Shown in pieces: positions 15,390 to 24,934 of a stretch of 34,008 nucleotides of DNA. Source of the DNA: Pseudomonadota bacterium. Its GTDB lineage: Bacteria > Pseudomonadota > Alphaproteobacteria > Rhodospirillales > Casp-alpha2. The notes under the pieces are model-generated. The model was not told the origin of the DNA and searched no databases. It worked only from the letters and a program-made list of their open reading frames with translations. Position 1 is the first letter of the stretch. The number at the start of each line of letters is the position of its first letter. The DNA is taken from NCBI GenBank assembly GCA_022564115.1, contig JADFMB010000005.1:1-34008 (forward strand), in the 5' to 3' direction. The position numbers and the translations under genes were made by a program.

Positions 15390-16310
15390 ATGGCCGCTGC
15401 CACCGACAATCCGCCCAGTTTTCAACAACTGATTTTCAGCCTTCAGGCCTTTTGGGCCGGGCAGGGCTGCGTCGTCCTGCAGCCCTACGACATGGAGATC
15501 GGCGCCGGCACCTTCCATCCGGCGACGGCGTTGCGCTGCTTGGGACCGGAACCCTGGAAAGCCGCCTACGTACAGCCGTCGCGGCGGCCCACCGACGGCC
15601 GTTACGGCGACAACCCCAACCGGCTGCAGCACTATTACCAGTTCCAGGTGATCCTCAAACCGTCGCCCGGCGACGTGCAGGCGGTCTACCTGGACAGCCT
15701 GGCCGCGCTCGGCATCGACGCCGGCCTGCATGACATCCGTTTCGTCGAGGACGACTGGGAAAGCCCGACCCTGGGCGCCTCGGGCCTGGGCTGGGAAGTC
15801 TGGTGCGACGGCATGGAGATCACCCAGTTCACGTATTTCCAGCAGGTCGGGGGGATCGAGTGCGATCCGGTTTCCGTCGAGTTGACCTACGGGCTGGAAC
15901 GCCTGGCCATGTATATCCAGGGCGTCGACAATGTGTTCGACCTGGATTGGAACGGAGACGGTGTTCTGTACCGCGACGTGTTCCTGCGGGCGGAGAAGGA
16001 ATTTTCCAAATACAACTTCGAGGTCGCCGACGTTGAGATGTTGAAAGGCCACTTCAAGGATGCCGAGGACGAATGCGCCCGCGCCTTGGCCGCCGGCCTG
16101 GCGCTGCCGGCCTATGACCAATGCCTGAAGGCCAGCCATCTATTCAATCTGTTGGATGCCCGGGGCGCCATTTCGGCCACCGAGCGCGCCGCCTACATCG
16201 CCCGCGTGCGGGCGTTGGCCAAGGGTTCGTGCGAAATGTGGCTGAAAAACGGGGGGAGCCAAGAGGCGGGGACGGGCGCCAGCCCGGACAGGGAAAAAGA
16301 GGACTCCTAG
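15390..16310 (+). CDS. glyQ: Glycyl-tRNA synthetase alpha subunit
   Basis: Catalytic subunit of the bacterial alpha2-beta2 glycyl-tRNA synthetase, which charges tRNA-Gly with glycine. The sequence is unmistakable: [98 protein letters not shown]. Length 306 is normal, but the last 16 residues ([16 protein letters not shown]) are coded by a copy of the dispersed GAGGCGGGGACGG repeat rather than by a conserved tail. glyS begins 3 bp after the stop, so translation is coupled. A small inverted repeat (CGGTA/TACCG, 15343-15359) lies in the leader. Confidence 0.98.
   Translation: MAAATDNPPSFQQLIFSLQAFWAGQGCVVLQPYDMEIGAGTFHPATALRCLGPEPWKAAYVQPSRRPTDGRYGDNPNRLQHYYQFQVILKPSPGDVQAVYLDSLAALGIDAGLHDIRFVEDDWESPTLGASGLGWEVWCDGMEITQFTYFQQVGGIECDPVSVELTYGLERLAMYIQGVDNVFDLDWNGDGVLYRDVFLRAEKEFSKYNFEVADVEMLKGHFKDAEDECARALAAGLALPAYDQCLKASHLFNLLDARGAISATERAAYIARVRALAKGSCEMWLKNGGSQEAGTGASPDREKEDS
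16260..16295 (+). repeat. Copy of the GAGGCGGGGACGG/CGGACAGGGA repeat at the 3' end of glyQ
   Basis: CAAGAGGCGGGGACGGG, a 6-base loop, then CCCGGACAGGGA. The left half is identical to both copies in asnB and is read in the same frame (QEAGTG). It supplies the last codons of glyQ before its stop at 16308-16310. Confidence 0.85.
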
Positions 16311-16313
16311 GCC

Positions 16314-18500
16314 ATGCCCGAGCTTCTGCTGGAACTGTTGTCCGAGGAAATCCCGGCCCGCATGCAGGCCAAGGCGGCGGACGATTTGAAGCGGCTGGTC
16401 TGTGACGGGTTGAAAAAGGCCGGGCTTGAGTTCGAGAGCGCCGAGGCCTTCGTCACGCCGCGCCGCCTGGCGCTGGTGGTCGACGGATTGCCTGAGAAAA
16501 CGCCGGACATATCCGAGGAACGTCGTGGCCCGCGCACCGATGCGCCCGATAAGGCGGTCAAGGGTTTCAAGGGCTCGCTGCCGAAGGGCGCCAAGGTCGA
16601 AAAGCGCAAAACAGAAAAGGGCGAATTCTACTTCGCCCTGGTCAAGCAGAAGGGGGGGCAGACGAAAGAAGTCCTGCCGGATGTCCTGACCGGAGCCCTT
16701 GGCGCGCTGATATGGCCGAAATCAATGCGCTGGGGTGAAAACAAGGTCCGCTGGGTGCGGCCCGTCCATGGGGTTCTTTCGATTTTTGGTGGAAAGACGG
16801 TCGCGGTTGAATTCGGCCCGGTCAAATCGGCGGACACCACCCAGGGCCATCCGTTCATGGCGCCGAAGCCGTTCAAGGTCCGGAATTTCAGGGACTACAA
16901 GGCCAAGCTCCTGAAGGCCAAGGTCATGCTCGACCCCGCCGAGCGCCGGGCCGTCATCGAGGCCGAGGCACAAAAGCTGGCCAAGAAGGCGGGGCTTGCC
17001 CTCAAGGACGATCCGCGCCTGTTGGCCGAGGTGGCGGGGCTTGTCGAATGGCCGGTGGTCAAAATGGGGTCCATCGACAAGGCGTTCATGGACCTGCCGC
17101 CGGAAGTCCTGACCACGGTCATGCGCCACCATCAGAAATATTTCGCCCTCCTCGACACGAAAGGCAAGCTGGCGCCCAGGTTCATCGTCGTCGCCAACAC
17201 CGAAACCCGGGACCGCGGCAAGACGGTGGTTGCCGGCAACGAGCGCGTGCTGCGCGCGCGCCTCGCCGACGCCAAGTTCTTCTGGGACCAGGACCGGAAA
17301 GCCACTCTAGAAGGCCGCCTCGGCAAGCTGACCGAGAGGGTTTTCCACGCCAAGCTGGGCTCGGTCCATGACAAGGTGCTCCGTATCGAGGAACTGGCCG
17401 CTGAACTGGCCGAGCGTTGTAGCGCCAATCCCGGCGACGCCCGTTGGGCGGCGAGGCTGGCCAAGGCCGACCTTTCCACCGAAATGGTCGGCGAGTTCCC
17501 GGAGTTGCAGGGCACCATGGGCCGCTATTACGCCTTGGCCGATGGGGAGAAGCCGGACGTCGCCGACGCCATCGCCGATCATTATTCGCCGCTTGGCCCG
17601 AACGACGCCTGCCCCTCGAAGCCGGTCAGCATCGCCGTCGCGCTCGCCGACAAGATTGACACGCTCGTTGGCTTCTTCGCTATCGACGAGAAGCCAACCG
17701 GTTCCAAGGACCCCTTCGCCCTTCGCCGTGCTGCATTGGGAGTGATCCGGCTGATCATCGAGAACGGGCTTAGACTATCGCTTTTGGATTCGTTTGAAAT
17801 TGCGAGAGACCAGATCCACCCTGGGGAGTACGAGTTTTCCCAGAAAATTGCGCGCGCAAAAGCAGAATTAAACGGTGGCGGATCAATCATTACCGCTAGA
17901 GCCCACGCACAGCTGAAAAAAAATGTACCTGGAAGAGAGGGGACTTTTGATTCGAACAATATTGACCTCCTCGCCTTCTTCGCCGACCGGCTCAAGGTGC
18001 ATCTGCGCGAAAAAGGCGTCAAACACGACCACATCAACGCCGTCTTCGCGCTCGATGGCGAGGACGACTTGGTGCGGCTGCTGGCTAGGGTGGATGCGCT
18101 GGGCGCGTTCCTGAAAACGGATGACGGCGGCAACCTGCTAACGGCCTACAAGCGCGCCGCCAATATTGTCCGCATCGAGGAGAAAAGGGATGATAAAGAG
18201 TACAAAGAAGTAAAAACAGACCTCTTTGATACGAAAACCGAAATCGAAAATGATCTTTGGCAAAACCTTCACGCGGTTCAGGACAGTCTCAATGTGTCGT
18301 TAAAGGGAGAAATTTTCTTCGAGTCCATGGCGGCGCTTGCTCAGTTGAGACCGCCGATTGATGCTTTCTTTGACCACGTCACTGTCAATGTAAAGAACAA
18401 TGAGAAGGTGCGAGCAAACCGCCTCGCCTTATTGAGGTCCATCGTTGTTGTGATGGACCAAGTCGCCGACTTCTCGAAAATCGAAGGCGGCGAGCGGTGA
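16314..18500 (+). CDS. glyS: Glycyl-tRNA synthetase beta subunit
   Basis: The 728-residue beta subunit, needed for tRNA binding by the alpha2-beta2 enzyme. The N-terminus ([21 protein letters not shown]), [17 protein letters not shown], the HD-domain region ([54 protein letters not shown]) and the C-terminal anticodon-binding-like domain ([10 protein letters not shown]-type ending, here [27 protein letters not shown]) are present, so the gene looks intact. Two stretches (about 17755-17960 and 18180-18480) are visibly lower in GC, with codons such as AGA, TTA and AAA, than the rest. This suggests replacement of gene segments by recombination. The stop overlaps the ppdK start by 4 bases. Confidence 0.97.
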   Translation: MPELLLELLSEEIPARMQAKAADDLKRLVCDGLKKAGLEFESAEAFVTPRRLALVVDGLPEKTPDISEERRGPRTDAPDKAVKGFKGSLPKGAKVEKRKTEKGEFYFALVKQKGGQTKEVLPDVLTGALGALIWPKSMRWGENKVRWVRPVHGVLSIFGGKTVAVEFGPVKSADTTQGHPFMAPKPFKVRNFRDYKAKLLKAKVMLDPAERRAVIEAEAQKLAKKAGLALKDDPRLLAEVAGLVEWPVVKMGSIDKAFMDLPPEVLTTVMRHHQKYFALLDTKGKLAPRFIVVANTETRDRGKTVVAGNERVLRARLADAKFFWDQDRKATLEGRLGKLTERVFHAKLGSVHDKVLRIEELAAELAERCSANPGDARWAARLAKADLSTEMVGEFPELQGTMGRYYALADGEKPDVADAIADHYSPLGPNDACPSKPVSIAVALADKIDTLVGFFAIDEKPTGSKDPFALRRAALGVIRLIIENGLRLSLLDSFEIARDQIHPGEYEFSQKIARAKAELNGGGSIITARAHAQLKKNVPGREGTFDSNNIDLLAFFADRLKVHLREKGVKHDHINAVFALDGEDDLVRLLARVDALGAFLKTDDGGNLLTAYKRAANIVRIEEKRDDKEYKEVKTDLFDTKTEIENDLWQNLHAVQDSLNVSLKGEIFFESMAALAQLRPPIDAFFDHVTVNVKNNEKVRANRLALLRSIVVVMDQVADFSKIEGGER

Positions 18501-21166
18501 GCAAGTGGATTTACGAATTCGGCGACGGGGCGGCGGAAGGGGCCGCCGACATGCGCGAGCTTTTGGGCGGCAAGGGGGCGAACCTGGCCGAAATGAGCCG
18601 TTTGGGCCTGCCGGTGCCGCCCGGTTTCACCATCACCACCGAGGTCTGCACCCATTACACCGAAAACGCCAACGCCTATCCGAAGGGGCTGGAGAAAGGC
18701 GTCGAAGGGGCGTTGAAGAAGATCGAAAAAGCGCTCGGGCGCCGGTTCGGCGGCGCCGAAAAACCGTTATTGGTTTCCGTGCGCTCCGGGTCGCGCGCCT
18801 CGATGCCGGGGATGATGGATACCGTCCTCAACCTCGGCCTCAATGACGATAGCGTCGAAGGACTGTCCACGGACAGCGGCGACGAACGGTTCGCCTACGA
18901 CAGCTACCGCCGTTTCATCCAGATGTACGGCGACGTGGTGATGGGCGTTGATCACCACCACTTCGAGGACCTGCTGGAAGACCTGAAGGCCGACCGCGGG
19001 GCCGACCTGGACAACGATCTCGGTGCCGGTGACCTCAAGGCCCTGGTCGAGGACTATCTGGCCAAGGCCGAGGACGTGGCCGGCAAGCCCTTCCCCCAGG
19101 ACCCCCGGGATCAGCTTTGGGGGGCCATCGGCGCCGTTTTCGGCTCGTGGATGAACCAACGCGCCGTCACCTACAGGCGGCTGCACGGCATTCCGTCGGA
19201 TTGGGGCACGGCGGTCAACGTTCAGGCCATGGTCTTCGGCAACATGGGGGACGACTGCGCCACCGGCGTCTGCTTCACCCGCAACCCTTCCAACGGCGAC
19301 AACACCTTCTACGGCGAATTCCTGCTCAACGCCCAAGGGGAAGACGTGGTTGCCGGAATCCGCACCCCGCAGCCGCTGACCGAGGCCGAAAAATCGGTCA
19401 CCGGATCGAACCTTGCTTCCATGGAAAGCGCGCTGCCGGATATCTACGCCGACTTGTTAGACGTGCGCGGCAAGCTTGAGCGCCATTACACCGACATGCA
19501 GGACATGGAGTTCACCGTCGAACGCGGCAAGCTGTGGATGCTGCAGACGCGGGCCGGCAAGAGAACCACCAAGGCGGCGTTGAAGATCGCCGTCGACATG
19601 GTCGCCGAGGGCCTGATCGACACCAATCAGGCCATCGAGCGCATCGACCCGGCGCAGTTGGACCAGCTTCTGCATCCCACCCTCGACCCCAAGGCCGAGC
19701 GCGATCTGCTGGGCCGGGGCCTTCCCGCCAGCCCCGGGGCGGCGACCGGGGCCATGGTTTTCTCCTCCGCCGACGCCGAGGCCTGGGCCGGGCGCGGCGA
19801 AAAGGTGATTCTGGTGCGGATGGAAACGTCGCCGGAGGACATCGGCGGCATGCACGTCAGCGAGGGAATTTTGACCACCCGTGGCGGCATGACGTCGCAC
19901 GCCGCCGTCGTCGCCCGCGGCATGGGGATTCCCTGCGTTTCCGGCGCCGGCGATCTGCGCGTCGATAGCCAGGCCAAGAAGCTGATCGCCCTCGACGTCG
20001 AACTTTCGGAAGGCGACGTCATCACCGTCGACGGCTCCACCGGCGAGATCATGCGGGGCGCGGTGGCGATGATCCGGCCGGAGCTGACCGGCGATTTCGG
20101 GATCCTGATGGAATGGGCCGACGAAGTGCGCACCATGGGCGTTCGCGCCAACGCCGAAACCCCCACCGACGCGGAAACGGCGCTCAAGTTCGGGGCCGAG
20201 GGGATCGGGCTGAGCCGCACCGAACACATGTTCTTCGAGCCCGGGCGGATCGTCCACATGCGCGAGATGATCCTGGCCAGGGAGAAAGACCACCGCCGCC
20301 GCGCCCTCGATCGACTGTTGCCCTTTCAGCGCCAGGACTTCATCGAGCTGTTCAACATCATGAACGGGCTGCCGATCACCATCCGGCTGCTCGATCCGCC
20401 ATTGAACGAATTCCTGCCCCATACGGTGGAAGACATGACCGAGGTCGCCGAAGCCGCCAGCATGACCATGGAGGAAGTCAGGATCCGCAAGGTCGAACTG
20501 GACGAATCCAACCCCATGCTCGGGCACCGGGGATGCCGTTTGGGGATCACGTATCCCGAAATCTATGAAATGCAGGCGCGCGCCATTTTCGAGGCCGCCG
20601 CCGAAGTCACCAAGGCCGGCGTCCCGGTGGCGCCTGAAATCATGATCCCCCTGGTTTCGGTGCCCGCCGAGTTCGACATCCTGAAGGAACTGATCGACCG
20701 GGTTGCCGGGGAAGTCATGGAAGCCACCGGCCAGGAACTGTCCTACATGACCGGCACCATGATCGAACTGCCGCGCGCCGCCCTGTTGGCCGGCGAGATC
20801 GCCGAGGCGGCCGAATTCTTCAGTTTCGGCACCAACGATTTGACCCAGACGACCTATGGGTTCTCGCGCGACGACGCCGGCACCTTCATGGAGCCCTACC
20901 ACAAGATCGGAATCCTGCCCGAAGACCCGTTCATCACCATCGACCGCCAAGGGGTGGGTGAATTGGTGCGGATCGGCGCCGAGCGCGGCCGGGCCGCGCG
21001 CCCGGACCTGAAGATGGGCATCTGCGGCGAACACGGCGGGGATCCGGCGTCGGTCTTGTTCTTTCAGGAAGTGGGGCTGGATTATGTGTCGTGCTCGCCC
21101 TACCGGGTGCCGATCGCCCGGCTGGCGGCGGCCCAGGCGGCGCTTCGCGACAGGGACAAAAAGTAG
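18497..21166 (+). CDS. ppdK: Pyruvate, phosphate dikinase
   Basis: Interconverts pyruvate, ATP and Pi with PEP, AMP and PPi. The 889-residue protein has the three domains in order: nucleotide-binding ([42 protein letters not shown]), swivelling phosphohistidine domain with H468 in [15 protein letters not shown], including the regulatory threonine T466, and the C-terminal PEP/pyruvate TIM barrel ([31 protein letters not shown], catalytic C843 in [11 protein letters not shown]). The GTG start overlaps the glyS stop (GTGA), so it is translationally coupled to glyQS. Its last residues (RDRDKK) are coded by what looks like a right half of the dispersed CGACAGGGAC repeat. A strong terminator follows. 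Confidence 0.98.
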   Translation: MSKWIYEFGDGAAEGAADMRELLGGKGANLAEMSRLGLPVPPGFTITTEVCTHYTENANAYPKGLEKGVEGALKKIEKALGRRFGGAEKPLLVSVRSGSRASMPGMMDTVLNLGLNDDSVEGLSTDSGDERFAYDSYRRFIQMYGDVVMGVDHHHFEDLLEDLKADRGADLDNDLGAGDLKALVEDYLAKAEDVAGKPFPQDPRDQLWGAIGAVFGSWMNQRAVTYRRLHGIPSDWGTAVNVQAMVFGNMGDDCATGVCFTRNPSNGDNTFYGEFLLNAQGEDVVAGIRTPQPLTEAEKSVTGSNLASMESALPDIYADLLDVRGKLERHYTDMQDMEFTVERGKLWMLQTRAGKRTTKAALKIAVDMVAEGLIDTNQAIERIDPAQLDQLLHPTLDPKAERDLLGRGLPASPGAATGAMVFSSADAEAWAGRGEKVILVRMETSPEDIGGMHVSEGILTTRGGMTSHAAVVARGMGIPCVSGAGDLRVDSQAKKLIALDVELSEGDVITVDGSTGEIMRGAVAMIRPELTGDFGILMEWADEVRTMGVRANAETPTDAETALKFGAEGIGLSRTEHMFFEPGRIVHMREMILAREKDHRRRALDRLLPFQRQDFIELFNIMNGLPITIRLLDPPLNEFLPHTVEDMTEVAEAASMTMEEVRIRKVELDESNPMLGHRGCRLGITYPEIYEMQARAIFEAAAEVTKAGVPVAPEIMIPLVSVPAEFDILKELIDRVAGEVMEATGQELSYMTGTMIELPRAALLAGEIAEAAEFFSFGTNDLTQTTYGFSRDDAGTFMEPYHKIGILPEDPFITIDRQGVGELVRIGAERGRAARPDLKMGICGEHGGDPASVLFFQEVGLDYVSCSPYRVPIARLAAAQAALRDRDKK

Positions 21167-21175
21167 ACGTAAAAA

Positions 21176-21204
21176 CGGCGGCAGGATTGAAAAATCCGCC
21201 GCCG
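21176..21204 (+). terminator. Rho-independent terminator of glyQ-glyS-ppdK
   Basis: A 12-bp stem with one bulged A (21176-21188 pairing with 21193-21204) around a GAAA loop is followed by eight T residues. It lies 10 bp after the ppdK stop. Confidence 0.92.
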
Positions 21205-21229
21205 GTTTTTTTTATTAAGGCTTTGGCCG

Positions 21230-21337
21230 TTAGCTCGTCACAATCCCAACAGTGATCAGGATCACGAAGGCGCCGACCAACAAAACCCAGGCCGGAATCT
21301 TGAAGCCTTTGCTTTGTTCGCTCGTTTGCTCGGTCAT
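21230..21337 (-). CDS. 35-residue single-pass membrane protein
   Basis: A small reading frame that ordinary gene finding tends to skip: MTEQTSEQSKGFKIPAW, then VLLVGAFVILITVGIV as one membrane segment, ending in TS. The ATG at 21337 is preceded by GGAG at 9 bases. The soluble, Gln/Glu/Ser-rich N-terminus and single helix suggest a small subunit or regulator of a membrane complex, but no partner is visible. It is convergent with ppdK and shares its terminator region. Real gene status is supported by ribosome site, hydrophobic pattern and clean start, not by homology I can name. Confidence 0.65.
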   Translation of the reverse strand: MTEQTSEQSKGFKIPAWVLLVGAFVILITVGIVTS

Positions 21338-21583
21338 TTTATTGTACTCCGGCTCTCATTAATTAAGCCGGCGGAACCGATCGTGGCGGCCTCGCCAGCC
21401 AAAAGGATTTCAAAAGGTCGGTCAAAAAACCCGATTGGAAGGTGTATGTCAATCGTCGAATATGAATTAAAGCGACAAAAATCTATATAGGGCTTGACAA
21501 GCCCTTGACAGATTCGGGGGCCACGGGCCAGCTTGGCGGGGCTTATACCAAGGATCAATGGAAGGGCAAGGGAGACGCCGGTC

Positions 21584-22078
21584 ATGGCCGACGAGGCACA
21601 CCTGGACGAAGACTGCATTTTCTGCAAGATCCTCCGCGGCGAAATCCCCTGTTTCAAGGTCTTCGAAGACGATGACCTCCTGGCTTTCATGGACGTCAAC
21701 CCGATTGCCGAAGGCCACGCCCTGGTGATCCCGAAGTTTCATTCAAAGGACTTGATCGAGACCCCTTCGCAATGGGTGGGCAAGACCTTCGCCGGCGCCG
21801 GGCGGATCGCCGAAGCGGTGCACAAGACGTTAAAGCCCGACGGCATCAACATCGTCCAGGCCAACGGCCCGGGCGCCAAGCAGTCGGTGTTTCACCTGCA
21901 CGTCCATATCATTCCGCGGACCATGGACGACGGCCTGACCATGAACTGGGAACTGGTTCCCGGCGACATGGACGAGATCGGCAAGCTGGCGGAAAAAATC
22001 GCCGCCAACGTGGAAAAGGGTCAAGAAGAAAGCGTTTTTCACCACAGAGCACACAGAGAACACGGAGAAAGGAAATAA
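21584..22078 (+). CDS. HIT family nucleotide-binding protein
   Basis: A 164-residue histidine-triad hydrolase-type protein. It has the HIT triad HLHVH (104-108) followed by IIPR, a C-x2-C pair (CIFC, 11-14) as in zinc-binding members, and FMDVNPIAEGHALVIPKFH. Substrates are probably purine nucleoside phosphoramidates or dinucleotides. The ATG at 21584 gives a normal family start. The last 12 residues (HHRAHREHGERK) are coded by a widespread type of palindromic repeat, so the natural C-terminus has been replaced or extended. It is convergent with the SAM methyltransferase gene. Confidence 0.93.
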   Translation: MADEAHLDEDCIFCKILRGEIPCFKVFEDDDLLAFMDVNPIAEGHALVIPKFHSKDLIETPSQWVGKTFAGAGRIAEAVHKTLKPDGINIVQANGPGAKQSVFHLHVHIIPRTMDDGLTMNWELVPGDMDEIGKLAEKIAANVEKGQEESVFHHRAHREHGERK

Positions 22079-22138
22079 ATAAGAAATGCGCCGAGGGCGC
22101 GAAGAGACTATTTCTTTCTTCTCTGTGCCCTCTGTGGT
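22041..22138. repeat. Palindromic CACAGAG-type repeat at the 3' end of the HIT gene
   Basis: The left arm starts ACCACAGAGCACACAGAG (22041) and the right arm ends CTCTGTGCCCTCTGTGGT (22138), an imperfect inverted repeat around about 45 bases. From memory this belongs to a repeat type seen in many bacterial genomes, recognisable by its HREHGE and VLCVLCGE translations. It provides the HIT stop codon and abuts the stop of the methyltransferase gene. Confidence 0.85.
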
Positions 22139-22843
22139 TCATCCCCCCTTCTGATCCCGGCGCACGAAGATAGTCCAATCAGGCAACGGCCTATCGTCGG
22201 TGAAGGTAACGTCGGGGCTCAGGGATAGTTTGCAGAAATCCACGAATTCCCGGCCGTCGGCGTAATAAAGCCCGGGGTATTTCTCGGGCGCGTCCGAACG
22301 CAGCATATTGAACCCCAGCGCCTTCCTGGTTTTGCTCCATAGCTGGGACAGGCTGGCCTTGACGTAGGCCACCCATTCGTCCCTGTCGGCGCCCATGTTC
22401 ATGTTGTAAGTACCGCAGGCAAAAGTGTAATCGGCGTCTTCGGTGGCGATCAGGTGGCGCCGGAAGGAGACGCGCGGGTCCCGGATGCGGGCTTTGGCCT
22501 CGGCGATCATGGCCGCCGATATGTCGATGCCGATATAGCGGCTTGCGTCCATCACCGGGCGGTCTTGCAGGTAATCAAAAAAAGCCCCGTAGCCGCAGCC
22601 GTAATCGGTGATGGTGACGCCGCCCCGGCGGTCGGCGTCATCGAACAGCCGGCTCAGGATGTCATAACGCCGGGTCTGCCATTCCTTGTTTTTCCAGAAC
22701 GCGCTTTTGGGGTCGGCGCCGAACTGCTTAAGGCGCCGCTCGAAACTGGCCAGGACGGGTTCCAGCATCGCCTGGGAACGCTTGAGGGTGTCGATGGCTT
22801 GCGCGAGGTCTTGGTCGGGAAATTGGTCGGGAATAGGGGCCAT
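22139..22843 (-). CDS. Class I SAM-dependent methyltransferase, substrate unknown
   Basis: A 234-residue cytoplasmic protein with a Rossmann-type SAM motif I (ITDYGCGYGAFFDYL), then YIGIDISAAMIAEAKAR as motif II region. No NPPY or other substrate-specific motif is visible; the C-terminus has WSKTRKALGFNML and PDWTIFVRRD. The substrate may be a small molecule, but this cannot be told. It lies 28 bp downstream of ygfZ on the same strand, and the two are probably co-transcribed. Its stop abuts the palindromic repeat at the end of the HIT gene. Confidence 0.88.
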   Translation of the reverse strand: MAPIPDQFPDQDLAQAIDTLKRSQAMLEPVLASFERRLKQFGADPKSAFWKNKEWQTRRYDILSRLFDDADRRGGVTITDYGCGYGAFFDYLQDRPVMDASRYIGIDISAAMIAEAKARIRDPRVSFRRHLIATEDADYTFACGTYNMNMGADRDEWVAYVKASLSQLWSKTRKALGFNMLRSDAPEKYPGLYYADGREFVDFCKLSLSPDVTFTDDRPLPDWTIFVRRDQKGG

Positions 22844-22871
22844 GGGGCCATTATGGCGCGGGACGGTCCCC

Positions 22872-23786
22872 TTAAATAGCCATCCACGAGGGTTTGGCGG
22901 GAGTTACGGTGACGGCGCCGGCTTTCAGCGCCGTTTCCGTCTCGTCGGCCTCGGCCATGGAGTCGAGCCTCAGCAGGGCAAGACCGATGCCGCCATCATC
23001 CCCCGGCAGCGAAGACCGGAGTTCCCCGGCTTGCTTTTCGCCCAGCATCACCGGGGTTTCCGGGGCCGGCGGCGGGCCGTCGAAAATCACCGGCACCAGG
23101 CGTTTTTTCACCAGCCCCCGGTACTTGGTGCGCGCCGTCAGTTCCTGGCCCATGTAGCAGCCCTTGTCCCAATCGACGCCGTTGAGTTCATCAAAGCCGC
23201 TCTCCAACAGGGTCGATTTTTCGACCATCAGGTCGCGGCTGCCGTCGGGCAGGCCCAGTCGCAGGCGCAAGCGGTCGTATTCAGGGGCATCCGCGGCGGT
23301 GAAACCAGCGTCTTCCAGGGTTTTTCCGGCCCCTTCGACGGGAAGAACGGCGCGCGCGCCGGCATCTTCCAGGCGCGGGTCGATAAAGACCATGCCGCCG
23401 CCGAAGGCCCCCGCAGAGCCGGCATCGCCGGAAAGCCCGAGCGCATCGCCGGCGCCATCGCCCCAGAGGACGGCGACGGCGAAATCGCCGGACCGGTCGT
23501 CCAGGGTCACGTCGGCGCGGAGCTTGAACATCGAAAGCCGCCTTTTCAGGTCGTCCAGCCGCGCCCGCTCGCAATCCAGGAGCAGCGCATTGTTCAGGCC
23601 GACGACGAAAAAATCATGCAGGTATTTTCCCTGCGGCGTCAAAAGCGCGGCGTAAACGGCGCGGTCATTTCCCACCTTCTCAATGTCGTTGGAAACCAGG
23701 CCTTGAAGAAAGGGTGCGCGGTCGACACCTCCGACCGACAACAGGCCGCGGTCTTCGAGCAGGCTATAGCGTGGGGGTTGGTTCAT
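22872..23786 (-). CDS. ygfZ: YgfZ/GcvT-like folate-binding protein
   Basis: A 304-residue protein of the COG0354 family, related to the T-protein of glycine cleavage. The family takes part in folate-dependent maintenance or repair of iron-sulfur enzymes. The signature K-G-C-Y-x-G-Q-E is present as KGCYMGQE (208-215), as are the N-terminal FLQGLVSNDI and ALLTPQGKYLHDF segments. A Gly/Ala-rich stretch (about 110-131) is longer than I would expect. It is divergent from the glycosyltransferase operon across 185 bp. Confidence 0.93.
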   Translation of the reverse strand: MNQPPRYSLLEDRGLLSVGGVDRAPFLQGLVSNDIEKVGNDRAVYAALLTPQGKYLHDFFVVGLNNALLLDCERARLDDLKRRLSMFKLRADVTLDDRSGDFAVAVLWGDGAGDALGLSGDAGSAGAFGGGMVFIDPRLEDAGARAVLPVEGAGKTLEDAGFTAADAPEYDRLRLRLGLPDGSRDLMVEKSTLLESGFDELNGVDWDKGCYMGQELTARTKYRGLVKKRLVPVIFDGPPPAPETPVMLGEKQAGELRSSLPGDDGGIGLALLRLDSMAEADETETALKAGAVTVTPAKPSWMAI

Positions 23787-23863
23787 GGATCGCCTTTCCT
23801 TGGTATTAGTATGGCAGAATAAAACGCCTTCGTCGGTCTAAGAAGTGGGGCTTCGATCCCTCC

Positions 23864-23945
23864 GGCGCAAGGCTGCGCCCCTTTGCAACCAAGGGGCACG
23901 GTCGTATAAGGACCGAGGGCAAGGAATGTCGGCCACGAAAAGGCC
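23864..23945 (+). promoter_or_regulatory. Run of four short hairpins upstream of the glycosyltransferase operon
   Basis: Perfect arms in order: GGCGCA/TGCGCC (23864-23879), CCCCTT/AAGGGG (23878-23896), CGGTC/GACCG (23899-23915) and GGCC/GGCC (23931-23945). They lie just before the ribosome site of the first gene, so a structured leader is likely. No known riboswitch was recognised and no T-run follows. Confidence 0.45.
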
Positions 23946-23971
23946 ATTTTGGGGGATAATGCCAAGGATCA

Positions 23972-24934
23972 ATGAGAATTCTTTTTATCACCTCGACCCG
24001 GGTCGGCGACGCCATCCTTTCCACCGGCCTCCTAAGCAAGCTTATTGCCGACAACCCGGAGGCCAAAATCACCATCGCCTGCGGCCCGGCGGCGGCACCT
24101 TTGTTCGAGGCGGTGCCGAACCTGGAACGGATCATCGTCCTCGACAAGATGATTTTTTCGCTCCACTGGATAGCCATGTGGTGGGCCGCGGTCGGCAAGT
24201 TCTGGGACGTTCTCGTCGACCTCAGGAATACGCCCATGTCCGTTCCCCTGGCGGCGGCCAAAAGGTTCCGTTTCGTCCGCAAGCGCGAACCCCAACACCG
24301 GGTGCTTCAATTGGCGGCGGTCATGGGACTATCCGAGGAACCGCCGGCGCCCTCGATTTGGTTCTCCGCGCAAGCCCGGGCCACGGCCAAGGCCCTGATT
24401 CCCGACGGCGGGCCGGTGCTGGCCGTCGGCCCGACCGCCAATTGGCAGGCGAAAATATGGCGGGCCGAATATTTCGTCGATTTGATCGAACGCCTGTCCG
24501 GGCCCGGCGGCATCCTGCCCGGGGCCCGGGTGGCGGTTTTCGGGCGCGATGACGAACGGCCGATGGCCCTTAGGGTCATCGACGCCGTTCCCGAAGACCG
24601 GCGTATCGACTTGGTCGGCCGCATCGGTCTGTTGGAGGCCGGCGCCTGCCTGGAACGGGCCCAATTTTACGTCGGCAACGATTCCGGGCTTATGCATCTG
24701 GCGGCGGCGGCGGGCGTGCCGACACTGGGTCTCTTCGGGCCCAGCCTCGATGAACTCTATGCACCGTGGGGGCCGCTTTGCGCCGTCGCCCGCGCCGAAA
24801 AATCCTTCGACGAAATCTTCCCGCCCCATTTCGATCACCGGGCGACGGGCACCCTGATGGACAGCCTGACCGTGGACACGGTCGAAAAAGCGGCGCGCGG
24901 CCTTTGGCGGCGTGCGTCCGAGGCGGCGGCGTGA
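23972..24934 (+). CDS. Glycosyltransferase family 9 (heptosyltransferase-like)
   Basis: A 320-residue GT-B enzyme of the LPS heptosyltransferase family (GT9), which adds ADP-heptose or similar sugars in lipopolysaccharide core assembly on the cytoplasmic face. It has the family start ILFITSTRVGDAILSTGLL, a mid VGPTANWQAKIW loop and the C-terminal donor-site motif FYVGNDSGLMHLAAAAGVPTLGLFGPS. AAGGA precedes the ATG. The first gene of a tightly packed run; it overlaps the next start by 4 bases (GTGA). Confidence 0.93.
   Translation: MRILFITSTRVGDAILSTGLLSKLIADNPEAKITIACGPAAAPLFEAVPNLERIIVLDKMIFSLHWIAMWWAAVGKFWDVLVDLRNTPMSVPLAAAKRFRFVRKREPQHRVLQLAAVMGLSEEPPAPSIWFSAQARATAKALIPDGGPVLAVGPTANWQAKIWRAEYFVDLIERLSGPGGILPGARVAVFGRDDERPMALRVIDAVPEDRRIDLVGRIGLLEAGACLERAQFYVGNDSGLMHLAAAAGVPTLGLFGPSLDELYAPWGPLCAVARAEKSFDEIFPPHFDHRATGTLMDSLTVDTVEKAARGLWRRASEAAA

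Noticed and set aside
19457-21034. 525-codon open frame on the minus strand
   Set aside because: Lies entirely over ppdK, which has all its catalytic motifs; composition is typical of an antisense shadow.
22686-23822. 378-codon open frame on the plus strand
   Set aside because: Antisense of ygfZ and the start of the methyltransferase gene; low-complexity composition.
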